This document shows positions 42,815-52,005 of a stretch of DNA of 64,000 nt, piece by piece. The position numbers were made by a program, and so were the translations under genes. The notes under the pieces were generated by a model. That model ran no database searches and had not been told where the DNA came from. It saw only the letters and a list, made by a program, of their open reading frames with translations. Origin of the DNA: Leptospirillum sp037442005 (GTDB lineage Bacteria > Nitrospirota > Leptospirillia > Leptospirillales > Leptospirillaceae); contig JBBIRA010000002.1 in the NCBI GenBank assembly GCA_037442005.1, positions 1 to 64,000 on the forward strand, read 5' to 3'. Position 1 is the first letter of the stretch. Each line of letters begins with the position of its first letter.

Positions 42815-43684
42815 CCTTGTTGGGTCAACATCGGCGCTATCAGGCATCTCCTTCAACGATCCTGTCTTTTCCCGATGCTCTGAAAACTCGGAATTCGCAT
42901 CCACGAGAACCACATTGTCGATCGGTCTTGCCAACAAGGTCTCCCCGATTCTTGCAAATCGGTCGGCACCATCCGTCACAAAAAAACGTGTTTCGGGGAA
43001 GTCTTCCCGGACATTCCCTAAAAGATTCCGGTCAAGAATTTCCTGCGCCAACTCCCTTCCGGGATCGACAAACGTCACGTGGGGGAGAATCGACCGGAGA
43101 ACATCCAGCAGGGGGGGATAATGGGTACACCCCAGAATCATCGTATCAACCTGGCGGTAGCGGGATAAAAAAGGAGCCAGATACTCTCTCGCGACCGCCA
43201 AAGCCACAGGGCCATTGACCCATCCTTCTTCAACCAGTGGCGCAAAAAGGGGACAGGGCTGTCCAAATACCTGTGCATCGGGATCCAGACCGGTGATCAT
43301 CCGTGGATAGGCAAAGGACCGGATCGTACCCTCGGTCGCAAGAACGCCGATCGCGCCCGACCGTGTCAACCGGACGGCAGCCCGGGCGCCTGCTTCCAGC
43401 ACACCGAGTGTGGGAATGGGGCTCACTTCCCGGGAGAACTCTTCAAACGCCTGGCTCGAGACCGTAAAACAGGCGGCAACAATCAGCGAAGGGTTCATCT
43501 GCATCAGGAAACGGGCATCTTCCCGCGCAAACCGGACAATCGTTTCACGGGACTTGGTTCCGTAAGGGAATCGTGCGGTATCCCCCAGATAGGAAACAGA
43601 AACCCCCGGAATGAGGTCCAGAAAATGCCTGAGAACGGAAAGACCACCCATTCCGGAGTCGAAAAAGGCCACCCCACCCGTCAT
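42806..43684 (-). CDS. murI: glutamate racemase
   Basis: This enzyme makes D-glutamate for peptidoglycan. The 292-residue protein shows FFDSGMGGLSVL, GDTARFPYG, and the second catalytic cysteine in LGCTHYP (C186). The first catalytic motif is AACFTVSS (C72), where the family usually has ACNTAS, so a conserved Asn is replaced by Phe73. The ATG overlaps the nagZ stop by 4 bp. Confidence 0.87.
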   Translation of the reverse strand: MTGGVAFFDSGMGGLSVLRHFLDLIPGVSVSYLGDTARFPYGTKSRETIVRFAREDARFLMQMNPSLIVAACFTVSSQAFEEFSREVSPIPTLGVLEAGARAAVRLTRSGAIGVLATEGTIRSFAYPRMITGLDPDAQVFGQPCPLFAPLVEEGWVNGPVALAVAREYLAPFLSRYRQVDTMILGCTHYPPLLDVLRSILPHVTFVDPGRELAQEILDRNLLGNVREDFPETRFFVTDGADRFARIGETLLARPIDNVVLVDANSEFSEHREKTGSLKEMPDSADVDPTRSE

Positions 43685-44718
43685 GATTTCCAGAACTCCG
43701 ATGACCGGCTCCGTTCCCGAAGCCCTGACAGACGACGAGAGGCCTCTATTCGCCTCTTTTCAAACCAGACCGGTTTCCTGCGCTGAAGAGATTTGAGGTT
43801 TTCATATACTTCCCGGGCCAGATCCATGCTCTTCATGGCCAGTAGCCCGTCACAAGAAGCCAACAGGGATCTCTCCACGGAAACCTTCAACGGGAAATAC
43901 TCCTTCAGCCCGGCCATTCCAAAGTCGTCGCTCAGCAACAGACCATCGAACCCCAATGTTTTCCGGAGCAGTTTTTGAGAGATCTCCACAGACAACGTTG
44001 CCGGCCAGAGGGGATCAAGAACGGGATAGAGAACATGGGCGGTCATCAACGCAGGAATCCCCCAGGCAACAGCCCGCTTGAAAGGATATATCTCCCGCTC
44101 CAGAAGGGTATGAAGCGGGGCGGGAACCGAAGGAAGAGCCAGATGGGAATCGAGATGCGTATCTCCATGTCCTGGAAAGTGTTTGCCACAAGGAATCACC
44201 CCGCCCAGGGAAAGTCCCTGGGCAAAGGCCATTGCATATCGGAAAGCCTCTTCGGGATGGGGAGAAAAAGACCGGTCCCCGATAATCGGATTGGCCGGAT
44301 TGGAGTCAACATCCATGACAGGGGCAAAATCCATGTCGATGCCCAGTCGGGCAAGGGCACACCCAAGCTCATACCCACCCTGAAAAAGTCCCGGTACGCC
44401 CTGCTTTCCGGCAAGCTCCCGCATGGGAGGAAGCAAGGGAACGCCCCATTTCAGTCGCGCAACGCGGCCACCTTCCTGGTCAATGGCCACGATCACCGGA
44501 TCGGGCGATAAAACATCCCGGATCTCCCGGATTAAACTTGTTAATCGGGAACGCGCCTCCGGCGCCGATGGATCATCAATATTTTCCGAAAAAAGGACGA
44601 CACCTGCCGGTTTGATCTCTTTTAAAAACGCGCGATCCTCCTTCCGGAGATCTTTCTCCGGAAGACTGACCCACATAAAATCTCCGGGGGACCCCTCTAT
44701 CCCGATCGACCGGATCAT
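43681..44718 (-). CDS. nagZ: beta-N-acetylhexosaminidase (GH3)
   Basis: This enzyme recycles cell-wall muropeptides by removing N-acetylglucosamine. The 345-residue protein has AIDQEGGRVARLK, FAPVMDVDSNPANPIIGDRSF, the His/Asp dyad motif KHFPGHGDTHLDSH, and the nucleophile in LLLSDDFGM. It overlaps both neighbours by 4 bp in the run rph-rdgB-nagZ-murI. Confidence 0.93.
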   Translation of the reverse strand: MIRSIGIEGSPGDFMWVSLPEKDLRKEDRAFLKEIKPAGVVLFSENIDDPSAPEARSRLTSLIREIRDVLSPDPVIVAIDQEGGRVARLKWGVPLLPPMRELAGKQGVPGLFQGGYELGCALARLGIDMDFAPVMDVDSNPANPIIGDRSFSPHPEEAFRYAMAFAQGLSLGGVIPCGKHFPGHGDTHLDSHLALPSVPAPLHTLLEREIYPFKRAVAWGIPALMTAHVLYPVLDPLWPATLSVEISQKLLRKTLGFDGLLLSDDFGMAGLKEYFPLKVSVERSLLASCDGLLAMKSMDLAREVYENLKSLQRRKPVWFEKRRIEASRRLSGLRERSRSSEFWKS

Positions 44719-45302
44719 GACGGAAGACTTAACAACAGAGCCGAAACAGCCTTCGCCCGATGAGAAATGGCATTCTTGATTTCCGCAGGCAATATTCCGA
44801 ACGTCACCTGATAGCCCTCCGGAATGAACAGGGGATCGTAACCAAATCCCCCCTCTCCCAGAAGACCTCTTGTCAGCCTGCCTTCAACAACACCTTCGGA
44901 ACTGGCAATAATTTTTCCATCCCTCCCCGAAACAAGGACAAGCACCGACCTGAACCGGGCTTTTCTGTTCTCAACCCCTTTGAGTTCTTTCAGAAGCGCA
45001 TGGCAGTTTTCAAGAGAAGTGGCTTCCGGTCCGGCAAAGCGGGCAGAAATAATACCGGGCAGACCATCAAGGGCGTCGACCTCAAGACCTGAATCATCCC
45101 CTAGCACCCAACCGTCCACATGAGGCGCCACCGCTCGGGCCTTGATCAGGGCATTCTCAAGGTAAGAGTTGCCACTTTCAGGAGGAAAAGAGACCTCCAG
45201 AGGAGCGGGCCGCAACGTCCACCCCGGACCAAGAAGAATCTGGAGCTCGGAAAGTTTATGAGCATTCCCCGTCGCCACCGTCATCGACCGCAAAAATGAC
45301 AT
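44715..45302 (-). CDS. rdgB: non-canonical purine NTP pyrophosphatase (RdgB/HAM1)
   Basis: This enzyme removes ITP and XTP from nucleotide pools. The 195-residue protein has the VATGNAHKLSEL start motif, SYLENALIKA, LGDDSGLEVDALDGLPGIISARFAG, and GEGGFGYDPLFIPEGY. The start is placed at the ATG overlapping the rph stop (TGATG). The GTG one codon earlier or the ATG at 45284 are alternatives. Confidence 0.92.
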   Translation of the reverse strand: MSFLRSMTVATGNAHKLSELQILLGPGWTLRPAPLEVSFPPESGNSYLENALIKARAVAPHVDGWVLGDDSGLEVDALDGLPGIISARFAGPEATSLENCHALLKELKGVENRKARFRSVLVLVSGRDGKIIASSEGVVEGRLTRGLLGEGGFGYDPLFIPEGYQVTFGILPAEIKNAISHRAKAVSALLLSLPS

Positions 45303-46048
45303 CACGCATTCCCGGCAGGTTCCGGGAATGTAAAGATTTCCCTTTGCGCTTTTACAATGCGGGCAATCCCCATTTCACCCAGAACAAGCAGCTGATCGAG
45401 TTCTTTCCGGGAAAAAGGCTTTTCTTCCGCTGTTCCCTGAAGCTCGACAAAGGTCCCGCTTCCCGTCATCACGATATTCATGTCTGTTTCAGCCCCGCTG
45501 TCCTCCAGATAGCAAAGATCAAGACGGGGATCTCCCTCCACGACTCCGACGGAAACAGCACCCAGATAGTCGGTGACTGGCCACTGCGTGATCAACCCGG
45601 CTTTCATCAGCTGGGAAAAAGCAAGACACATCGCCACGAACCCGCCGTTGATCGAAGCTGTCCTTGTTCCACCATCTGCCTGCAAAACATCACAATCCAC
45701 CGTCAGTGTTCTCTGGCCGATCCTGGACGGGATGACAACAGACCGGAGACTCCGGCCGACAAGCCGCTGAATTTCCTGGGTTCTCCCTGTCTGCTTCCCT
45801 TTGGCCGCTTCACGGGAATTCCTTTCGTGGGTGGCCCGGGGCAACATTCCGTACTCGGCCGTGACCCACCCTTTTCCCTGATCCTTTAAAAAAGGCGGAA
45901 CACGCTCTTCGACACTGACCGTGCACAGGACCCGTGTCTGTCCCATTTCAACCAGAACGGACCCTTCTGCATAGAGGTTCACACCAGGAGTCATTTTCAA
46001 AACCCGCAACTCATCATTTTTTCGTCCGTCAGGACGTGGAATCGACAT
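45302..46048 (-). CDS. rph: ribonuclease PH
   Basis: RNase PH is the phosphorolytic 3' exonuclease that trims tRNA ends. The 248-residue protein has RPDGRKNDELR, GSVLVEMGQTRVLCTVSVEE, TAEYGMLPRATHER, DCDVLQADGGTRTASINGG and GTAEEKPFSRKELDQLL. The ATG at 46048 lies 9 nt after GAGGG. It is the first gene of its run. Confidence 0.94.
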   Translation of the reverse strand: MSIPRPDGRKNDELRVLKMTPGVNLYAEGSVLVEMGQTRVLCTVSVEERVPPFLKDQGKGWVTAEYGMLPRATHERNSREAAKGKQTGRTQEIQRLVGRSLRSVVIPSRIGQRTLTVDCDVLQADGGTRTASINGGFVAMCLAFSQLMKAGLITQWPVTDYLGAVSVGVVEGDPRLDLCYLEDSGAETDMNIVMTGSGTFVELQGTAEEKPFSRKELDQLLVLGEMGIARIVKAQREIFTFPEPAGNA

Positions 46049-46269
46049 AAAACGCACCCTCGCTCTCGCTATTGATATGTTGATCTTTTTGCATCTTCCC
46101 GCGGACTATCGTACACGTTCGCCCAAACAATTGCCAAGGCAAGTTGGGGGGGGAAAATCCGGAATCCTTCGGATCAGGAAGCGTCCGGATGGCTTTTTTC
46201 TTCCGGCAAAAACATTCACCTCGAATCGGCAGAACTGGTGGGAAATTGAATATACACGCGCTTCTTAAC

Positions 46270-46299
46270 TTGCCCGATGGGAGATGAATCGCTTATAAT
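46270..46299 (+). promoter_or_regulatory. sigma-70 promoter of the ABC-F gene
   Basis: TTGCCC and a perfect TATAAT are separated by 18 bp. The predicted start near 46306 gives a leader of about 180 nt. Confidence 0.6.
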
Positions 46300-46366
46300 A
46301 AGCTTTCGTGTTGATGGGGGCCTTTACTGATTTTTTCACCGACCATTTTTTAACCGACCATCGTTT

Positions 46367-46403
46367 AAACCTTGGGCGGTCAAACCTTGGGTCAAACCTT
46401 GCC
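46367..46403 (+). repeat. three direct repeats of AAACCTTGSS in the ABC-F leader
   Basis: AAACCTTGGG occurs at 46367 and 46382, and AAACCTTGCC at 46394. Two copies of CCGACCAT lie just upstream (46339-46360). They fall between the promoter and the gene and may be a translational or attenuation control region. Confidence 0.5.
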
Positions 46404-46488
46404 AGCCCTATTGTAAGGGTCTGGAAAATCCCTTCTGGCTCCTCTTTTTATCCCTGTCAAAGCAGCTACAAGGACCTATAAAAAAGCC

Positions 46489-48453
46489 ATGATCAGTCTT
46501 GTCAATCTCTCAAAGCACTATCCGACCCGGACTCTGTTCGACAACCTGTCTCTCAAGATAAGCCTCCGGGAGCGGATGGCCATCGTTGGCCCCAACGGAG
46601 CGGGAAAATCCTCTCTTCTCAAGATGATTGCCGGTCAACTCGAACCCGATTCAGGACAGGTCATTCTCCCCGTCTCGGCCCGCATCGGCTATCTGCCCCA
46701 GGATCTGGAGATCGTCTCCGATCGAACCGCTGTCGGAGAGGTGGTCGGGGGAGACAGTGGTCTGATGGAAGTGGAAGACGAGATGAAACGGCTTGAGACC
46801 CGACTCTCCGAGCCGGAATTTCAGAACGATCCGGGATACGAAAAGCTTCTGGTCCGCTATGGGGATCTCCAGACCCAGTTCAGCGCCCTCGGAGGATTCG
46901 AGCAGGAGGCCAGAGCCAGAAAGATCCTGAATGGCCTGAACTTTTCCAGTCGCCAGATGGACATGAAGGTCGAAGAGCTGTCGGGGGGATGGAGAATGCG
47001 CGTGGCCCTGGCCAAAACCCTGATCACCAACCCCGACATTCTATTGCTGGACGAGCCAACCAATCATCTCGACATCCCCTCGATCGAATGGCTGGAAGCG
47101 TTTCTGAACGACTTTGCCGGATCGGTCCTGCTCATTTCCCATGACAGGACCTTCATGAACAATGTGATCAACGGTGTTATTGAACTCGCCAGCGGTCGAG
47201 CCACAGTCTATAGCGGAAATTACGACCGCTACCTTGAAGAGAAAGAAACCCGGAAAGAGGCTCTCGAGTCCGCTTATGAACGTCAACAGGGAGAGATTGC
47301 CCGGATCGAATCATTCGTTGAACGGTTCAAGGCGAAGGCTTCCAAGGCCACACAGGCCCAATCCCGTCTCAAGGCTCTTGAAAAGATGGAACGGATCGAA
47401 CTGGAGTCGGAGGAAAAAACAGTCAAGTTCAAATTCCCCCAGCCTCCACGGTCGGGAAACATCGTCGTCTCACTTAAAGAAGTGACCAAAGGATTCGAGG
47501 GGCGCACCATTATCCCGTCCCTCGATCTCGTTATCCACCGGGGAGTCAAGGTGGCATTGGTCGGTCCGAACGGGGCCGGGAAATCCACACTGTTACGGAT
47601 GCTGGCCGGAGTGATGCATCCCGATGCCGGCACCATCACACCAGGCGCCAACGTCTCCATTACCTATTTTGCGCAGCATCAGCTCGAAACGCTTGATCCA
47701 CACCATACCGTGCTTGAATCCATGGAGTCTCAGGCCCCGGATAGCGAAACACAGACAAAGATCCGGAGCCTCCTTGGCGCATTTCTGTTCCGGAAAGCTG
47801 AGGTATCAAAGAAAGTCGGCGTTCTCTCTGGAGGAGAGAAAAGCCGTCTGGCTCTGGCCAGAATGCTCCTGGTCCCCGCTAACTTCATCCTGCTTGATGA
47901 GCCGACCAACCATCTCGACATCGCTTCCCGGGAATGCCTCGAATTTGCCCTTCAATCCTATGGAGGCACCCTGATTTTCATCACCCACGACCGCCATCTG
48001 ATTGAAAGCGTGGCCACCGATATCATCGAAGTGCTTCCCGGCCGGGTGACACCGCTCTGGAATACCCCGTATGAAGCCTATGTTGCCAAGAGAAAAGCAG
48101 AGACAGGCGGGACAGCGGGTGCGTTTCTGACAAGGGAACCGGACCACGCCCCTCCCTCCAAAAATGTGAAGGGGTCCACGTCCGGGCACCCGTCATCCGC
48201 CAAAGGGGGCCAAAGCAACAAAGAACAGGATGTTCTCCGTATCAAGCTTTCCCGGATCGAGCAGGAAATGGAAACAGTGACCCAGAAAATCACCTCCTTC
48301 GAAGAAGAGCTCGCGCAACGGCTGACCGGACGGATCGACTACAAAACAAAAAGTGAAATGAAAAAAATTGAAGTCAAAATCCAGGAATCCCGCAAATCGC
48401 TTGACTCACTGACCGCTGAATGGGAAAAGCTTGCCGAGAGTATTTCAATTTAA
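46489..48453 (+). CDS. ABC-F family ribosome-associated ATPase (Uup-like)
   Basis: This 654-residue protein has two ABC cassettes and no membrane domain. Walker A motifs are GPNGAGKSSLL and GPNGAGKSTLL. Signatures are ELSGGWRMRVALAK and VLSGGEKSRLALAR. Both cassettes show LLDEPTNHLDI. The linker (KETRKEALESAYERQQ) and a C-terminal coiled coil (IEQEMETVTQKITSFEEEL) fit Uup-type proteins, which help stalled or assembling ribosomes. The ATG follows AAGGAC. Confidence 0.92.
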   Translation: MISLVNLSKHYPTRTLFDNLSLKISLRERMAIVGPNGAGKSSLLKMIAGQLEPDSGQVILPVSARIGYLPQDLEIVSDRTAVGEVVGGDSGLMEVEDEMKRLETRLSEPEFQNDPGYEKLLVRYGDLQTQFSALGGFEQEARARKILNGLNFSSRQMDMKVEELSGGWRMRVALAKTLITNPDILLLDEPTNHLDIPSIEWLEAFLNDFAGSVLLISHDRTFMNNVINGVIELASGRATVYSGNYDRYLEEKETRKEALESAYERQQGEIARIESFVERFKAKASKATQAQSRLKALEKMERIELESEEKTVKFKFPQPPRSGNIVVSLKEVTKGFEGRTIIPSLDLVIHRGVKVALVGPNGAGKSTLLRMLAGVMHPDAGTITPGANVSITYFAQHQLETLDPHHTVLESMESQAPDSETQTKIRSLLGAFLFRKAEVSKKVGVLSGGEKSRLALARMLLVPANFILLDEPTNHLDIASRECLEFALQSYGGTLIFITHDRHLIESVATDIIEVLPGRVTPLWNTPYEAYVAKRKAETGGTAGAFLTREPDHAPPSKNVKGSTSGHPSSAKGGQSNKEQDVLRIKLSRIEQEMETVTQKITSFEEELAQRLTGRIDYKTKSEMKKIEVKIQESRKSLDSLTAEWEKLAESISI

Positions 48454-48477
48454 ACGATCCGCCGGAGACCTTCACTC

Positions 48478-49356
48478 ATGACCAGCCCCCTATCGGACCC
48501 GACGCCCGTTGTCGTCTTCTATCACCAGGACTGCTCGGACGGATTTGGAGCGGCGCTGGCCGCCCAGATGAAATACGAGGGCAGGGTTCCCCTCTCCCTT
48601 ACGCCCCTTTCTTACGGGGATCCCCTTCCGGAAATGCCTGTCGACTCCGACATCTATATTCTTGACTTTTCCCTGCCGGTGGACGTGTTTCTCGCGCTCA
48701 GAAAAACCAATCGCCGGGTCACCATGATCGACCACCACCAGACCGCCAAGGAAAACTACGGAAAGATGTTTGGCAATGACCCGGATATACTCTTCGACAT
48801 GAACCGGTCCGGAGCGGCATTGGCCTGGATCCATTTTCATCCGGAAACCCCGGTACCGGCCCTGATCCGGTACATTGAGGATAAGGACCTCTGGAAATGG
48901 CTCCTGCCCGGAAGCGTTGAAATCAACTCGGCACTGGCCTCCTATCCGATGGAGTTTCCCCTGTGGCAGTCCTTTCTCGAGATTCTGGAACGCCATCCTC
49001 CCGAGCAAACAGATCTCTACAAGGAAGGGGCTGCCATCTTACGCTATCAGAAGAGGCTGATCGGTCAGGCCATCCGTAATACCGGTGTCAAAGCCCGTTT
49101 TAACGAAGGGGAGGAGGGATTTTTTGTCAACAGCCCGATCCTGAATTCGGAAATTGGGGGGGCTGCGAAACAGGAAAGCCCACTCGTAGGGATCTGGTCA
49201 GTCAAGCCCGATGGCCGGATTTCATATAGTCTACGCGCCAGTGAGAACGGCCCGGACGTTTCACTGATCGCCCAGCGGTTTGGAGGGGGTGGACACCGGA
49301 AGGCGGCCGGGTTCATTACCGACAGGATTGTTCATCACCCGATTTCCTCTTCCTGA
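48478..49356 (+). CDS. DHH-family phosphoesterase
   Basis: This 292-residue metal-dependent phosphoesterase has YHQDCSDGFGAA (first metal motif), LDFS, IDHHQTA (the DHH motif) and the DHHA1 glycine box GGGGHRKAAGF at the C-terminus. It probably cleaves a short oligonucleotide or a cyclic or related nucleotide. The exact substrate is not readable. It follows the ABC-F gene by 24 bp. Confidence 0.85.
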   Translation: MTSPLSDPTPVVVFYHQDCSDGFGAALAAQMKYEGRVPLSLTPLSYGDPLPEMPVDSDIYILDFSLPVDVFLALRKTNRRVTMIDHHQTAKENYGKMFGNDPDILFDMNRSGAALAWIHFHPETPVPALIRYIEDKDLWKWLLPGSVEINSALASYPMEFPLWQSFLEILERHPPEQTDLYKEGAAILRYQKRLIGQAIRNTGVKARFNEGEEGFFVNSPILNSEIGGAAKQESPLVGIWSVKPDGRISYSLRASENGPDVSLIAQRFGGGGHRKAAGFITDRIVHHPISSS

Positions 49357-49375
49357 ACATCCATTTGTCTAAGGC

Positions 49376-49405
49376 ACAAAAAAAGGGGAGCTACCAGCTC
49401 CCCTT
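49376..49405. terminator. terminator after hsp20 (bidirectional)
   Basis: AAGGGGAGCT and AGCTCCCCTT form a 10-bp stem with a three-base loop. On the minus strand a run of seven T residues follows, so it ends the hsp20 message. It may also stop the DHH gene transcript. Confidence 0.85.
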
Positions 49406-49428
49406 CCGTTCTGTCAAAACCCGGCCGG

Positions 49429-49902
49429 TCACCCCACCTGGATTTCAACGACTTTTGGTTTCGCTTCCGCACGTTTTCCAATACGGACATGAAGAACACC
49501 ATCCCGCATCTGGGCTGTTACAGAAGCTCCATCCGCATCTTCAGGCATGACAAACGAACGGTAAAACTTTCCGGAAATCCTTTCAATCCGGTGGTAGGTC
49601 TTCCCATCTGTCTCTTCAGACTTCCTGGCCCTTTCACCACTGATTGAGAGGACACCGTTCTCAATCACAACCTTTACATCCTCTTTTTTGATATCCGGAA
49701 GTTCCGCCGCAACATTATAGCCGCCTTCATCTTCCGAAATATCCACAACCGGCGCCCAGTTCGCCACTTGAGAACCGCCCTTGCGCCAATCCTCTGTTTC
49801 CTTCCGGTCAAACGGACGATTAAACAGCGGGGTCAAACGACGGCCAAGCTCTTCGAGCTCGCGTACAGGATCCCAACGGACAACACCATTGATCGTATTC
49901 AT
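49429..49902 (-). CDS. small heat-shock protein (Hsp20/alpha-crystallin)
   Basis: This 157-residue chaperone has an N-terminal arm (VVRWDPVRELEELGRRLTPLF), the alpha-crystallin domain (WAPVVDISEDEGGYNVAAELPDIKKEDVKVVIENGVLSISGER), and the closing DGVLHVRIGKRAEAKP. The start at 49902 follows CGGAGGTGG. Earlier in-frame codons are not needed. Confidence 0.93.
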   Translation of the reverse strand: MNTINGVVRWDPVRELEELGRRLTPLFNRPFDRKETEDWRKGGSQVANWAPVVDISEDEGGYNVAAELPDIKKEDVKVVIENGVLSISGERARKSEETDGKTYHRIERISGKFYRSFVMPEDADGASVTAQMRDGVLHVRIGKRAEAKPKVVEIQVG

Positions 49903-49996
49903 GGAACCACCTCCGTTATGTTCCGCCCGAACATCTCGGAACCTTGTTTTTGTTTTATCGGGGCTGGAGTTTCCCTCCACCCGCCACTCTTGGGGA

Positions 49997-50821
49997 TCAT
50001 CCCCCTGCTTCTTTCACCTCCATTATAATGTCTCTTTTCAATCTGTCAAGTATTATGTCAACAATAAATCCGTTTTGCCCTCCATAGTGGCCCGTCACAT
50101 CCCAGAAGCCCCCGACCTTTTTTTCTCCCTCTTCACCCAGTTTAAGGTCTCCAACCCGGGTCCGGATCAGGTGCAGGACGGTATACCCCAGTTGCGAAAG
50201 AATTTTTCGTATTTCCCGGTTTTTTCCTTCTACCAGTGTAATCAACAGCCAGGAAGTTCTCGGGTTCTCTTTCAGAAGCCTCACTTCCGGCGGACGGAAC
50301 CCGAAGATCTCTCCCACCTCTCCCCGGTTAAGACGCACTAAATCAGCCGGCTTAAGCGCCGGCCTCACCTGAACCTTGTATTCCCGTGTGATTGATAAAG
50401 ACGGATCCAGAAGAGGAGCAAGTTCTCCAGGACGTGTCGTCAGCAACAACAGACCACAAGAGGCAAGATCCAGTCTTCCCAGAGGGGTGATCTTCCCCGC
50501 CATCGCCCTATCATGTCCCCAGGCACTTCGCTCAATCAGACGGTCAAGCTCTTGCCCTGGCCTGGAGGGATCCTTTCCGACCAGGATCCCTCTCGGCTTG
50601 TTCATGGCAAGCACCAGAAAGGGAGAAGGGGAAAGGATGACTCCATCTTTTGAAATCTCCGGGAACACCCCTTCCAGAACGGACAGAACTCTGTCCGGAG
50701 ACATGACAGTCCTGCCGGACACCCGTATTCTTCCCTGCCTGATCCATTCCACCGTTTCAGCCCTTGAGGCGATTCCATACTTTGAAAGCCAACGATCAAT
50801 CGTATGCGATACCGTTTTCAT
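49997..50821 (-). CDS. RsuA/RluB-family pseudouridine synthase
   Basis: This 274-residue rRNA-modifying enzyme has an N-terminal S4 domain (IDRWLSKYGIASRAETVEWIRQGRIRVSG), the catalytic Asp in GKITPLGRLDLASCGLLLLT, and VEGKNREIRKILSQLGYTVLHLIRTRVGDL. Whether it acts on 16S or 23S rRNA cannot be settled here. The C-terminal tail beyond GHYGGQNGF is family-atypical. Confidence 0.9.
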   Translation of the reverse strand: MKTVSHTIDRWLSKYGIASRAETVEWIRQGRIRVSGRTVMSPDRVLSVLEGVFPEISKDGVILSPSPFLVLAMNKPRGILVGKDPSRPGQELDRLIERSAWGHDRAMAGKITPLGRLDLASCGLLLLTTRPGELAPLLDPSLSITREYKVQVRPALKPADLVRLNRGEVGEIFGFRPPEVRLLKENPRTSWLLITLVEGKNREIRKILSQLGYTVLHLIRTRVGDLKLGEEGEKKVGGFWDVTGHYGGQNGFIVDIILDRLKRDIIMEVKEAGG

Positions 50822-50969
50822 TTTCCCTGATTTCTCCCATTGCTGAGCCTTTGATTCAGTCCGGCTCTCCTGACGAAAAACGATAAAAAACCGGAAAAAA
50901 GTCGAATTTCATCGAATTCACCAGATTTCTTGTTATTTCTTCTTCCAGATCCTTTAATCTCCTTTTTTC

Positions 50970-50999
50970 TTGACCAGGCTCAACAGATCAAATTATAAT
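50970..50999 (+). promoter_or_regulatory. sigma-70 promoter of the lytic transglycosylase gene
   Basis: TTGACC and a perfect TATAAT are 18 bp apart, about 65 bp upstream of the start codon. A weaker TTGTTA-N17-TTTAAT pair lies just upstream. Confidence 0.65.
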
Positions 51000-51063
51000 C
51001 AAGGAGTCGAATCGATAAAGTGATGGAATTCCCCTTGGAATTCTCCCTACAGAAAGGATCGCT

Positions 51064-51666
51064 ATGAACTGGATCATTTCCCAGTCCGTCTCCTGGTGCC
51101 TGGGCGCCCATTTACTGACAGCATCTGTTCCCTACCATCGGACGATTGAACATATTTCCTGCGCGAACCATGTGAACCCCGCTCTTGTTGCGGCAATCAT
51201 TCATCGGGAATCCCGATTCCATCGCATGAAAAGACGCATTGAGCCTTCCATCCACGATGTTTCATTGGGGTTGATGCAAATTACGCTGGGAACGGCAAGG
51301 ATGATGGGGTTCAGGGGGAATCCCGGGAAGCTCTATACGCCGTGGGTGAATATTCATTACGGAGTGAAGTACCTGGCTTATCTGCTTAAACGCTATCCCA
51401 ATGGGGAAGATGCGATCGCCGCCTATAACGACGGGAGGCCCAGGAAAGCAAGAGGTCACTACATCAATTCCAAAGGCGGGTACTCAGTACAGAAATATGT
51501 CACAAACGTCCTGAACTATTCCCGGAACCTCATGATCGCCTCTGCCACAAACTGGGACTTCGACGATCACCTGGGCTTTGTTAGCGAACGGGCTCCATCA
51601 CTTCAATCCCGCGGGCTTCTGGCCAATATCGGTCTTCCCGGGAACAGCCTTCTTGGGACTCCCTGA
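51064..51666 (+). CDS. lytic transglycosylase (SLT domain)
   Basis: This 200-residue peptidoglycan-cleaving enzyme has the catalytic glutamate in AAIIHRESRFH, SLGLMQITLGTARMMGF, NIHYGVKYLAYLLKRY and AIAAYNDG. The N-terminus is hydrophobic (IISQSVSWCLGAHLLTAS), a weak signal segment. The 3' end overlaps the convergent membrane gene by 69 bp. Confidence 0.88.
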   Translation: MNWIISQSVSWCLGAHLLTASVPYHRTIEHISCANHVNPALVAAIIHRESRFHRMKRRIEPSIHDVSLGLMQITLGTARMMGFRGNPGKLYTPWVNIHYGVKYLAYLLKRYPNGEDAIAAYNDGRPRKARGHYINSKGGYSVQKYVTNVLNYSRNLMIASATNWDFDDHLGFVSERAPSLQSRGLLANIGLPGNSLLGTP

Positions 51667-51921
51667 ACGGGATTGGTGGTGAGTGTTTCTGTAGTTGAAG
51701 TAGGCACCAGCATTAACAATGAAGGCATCCGTACGGGCCGCTATTTTCCGGTGCGCCATGGACTCATAAAAAAGGGTCAGGCCTGCCAGGATAACGGCCC
51801 CCCCCACAGTCAATGCCACAACTGAACGGATCTGGTGTCGAATCGCGAGCCCCATGACAAAAGCCACGACCCCAAGGCCGATTACAATTGTCGAAAGGCT
51901 CAAGAATAGAAGCATCGTCAT
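51598..51921 (-). CDS. small two-helix membrane protein
   Basis: This 107-residue protein has two membrane helices (MLLFLSLSTIVIGLGVVAFVMGLAI and VVALTVGGAVILAGLTLFY) and a basic cytoplasmic or periplasmic tail. The family is unknown. It has a strong AGGGAGGGAACA site before ATG 51921, which supports it as a real gene despite the 69-bp antisense overlap with the transglycosylase. Confidence 0.62.
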   Translation of the reverse strand: MTMLLFLSLSTIVIGLGVVAFVMGLAIRHQIRSVVALTVGGAVILAGLTLFYESMAHRKIAARTDAFIVNAGAYFNYRNTHHQSRSGSPKKAVPGKTDIGQKPAGLK

Positions 51922-52005
51922 TGTTCCCTCCCTTTCCGGATCACTTAGCAGTTTCCTGTCTTAGAATCAATCTAACGGTTTAAATTCACATTATCAAGGT
52001 TCAAC

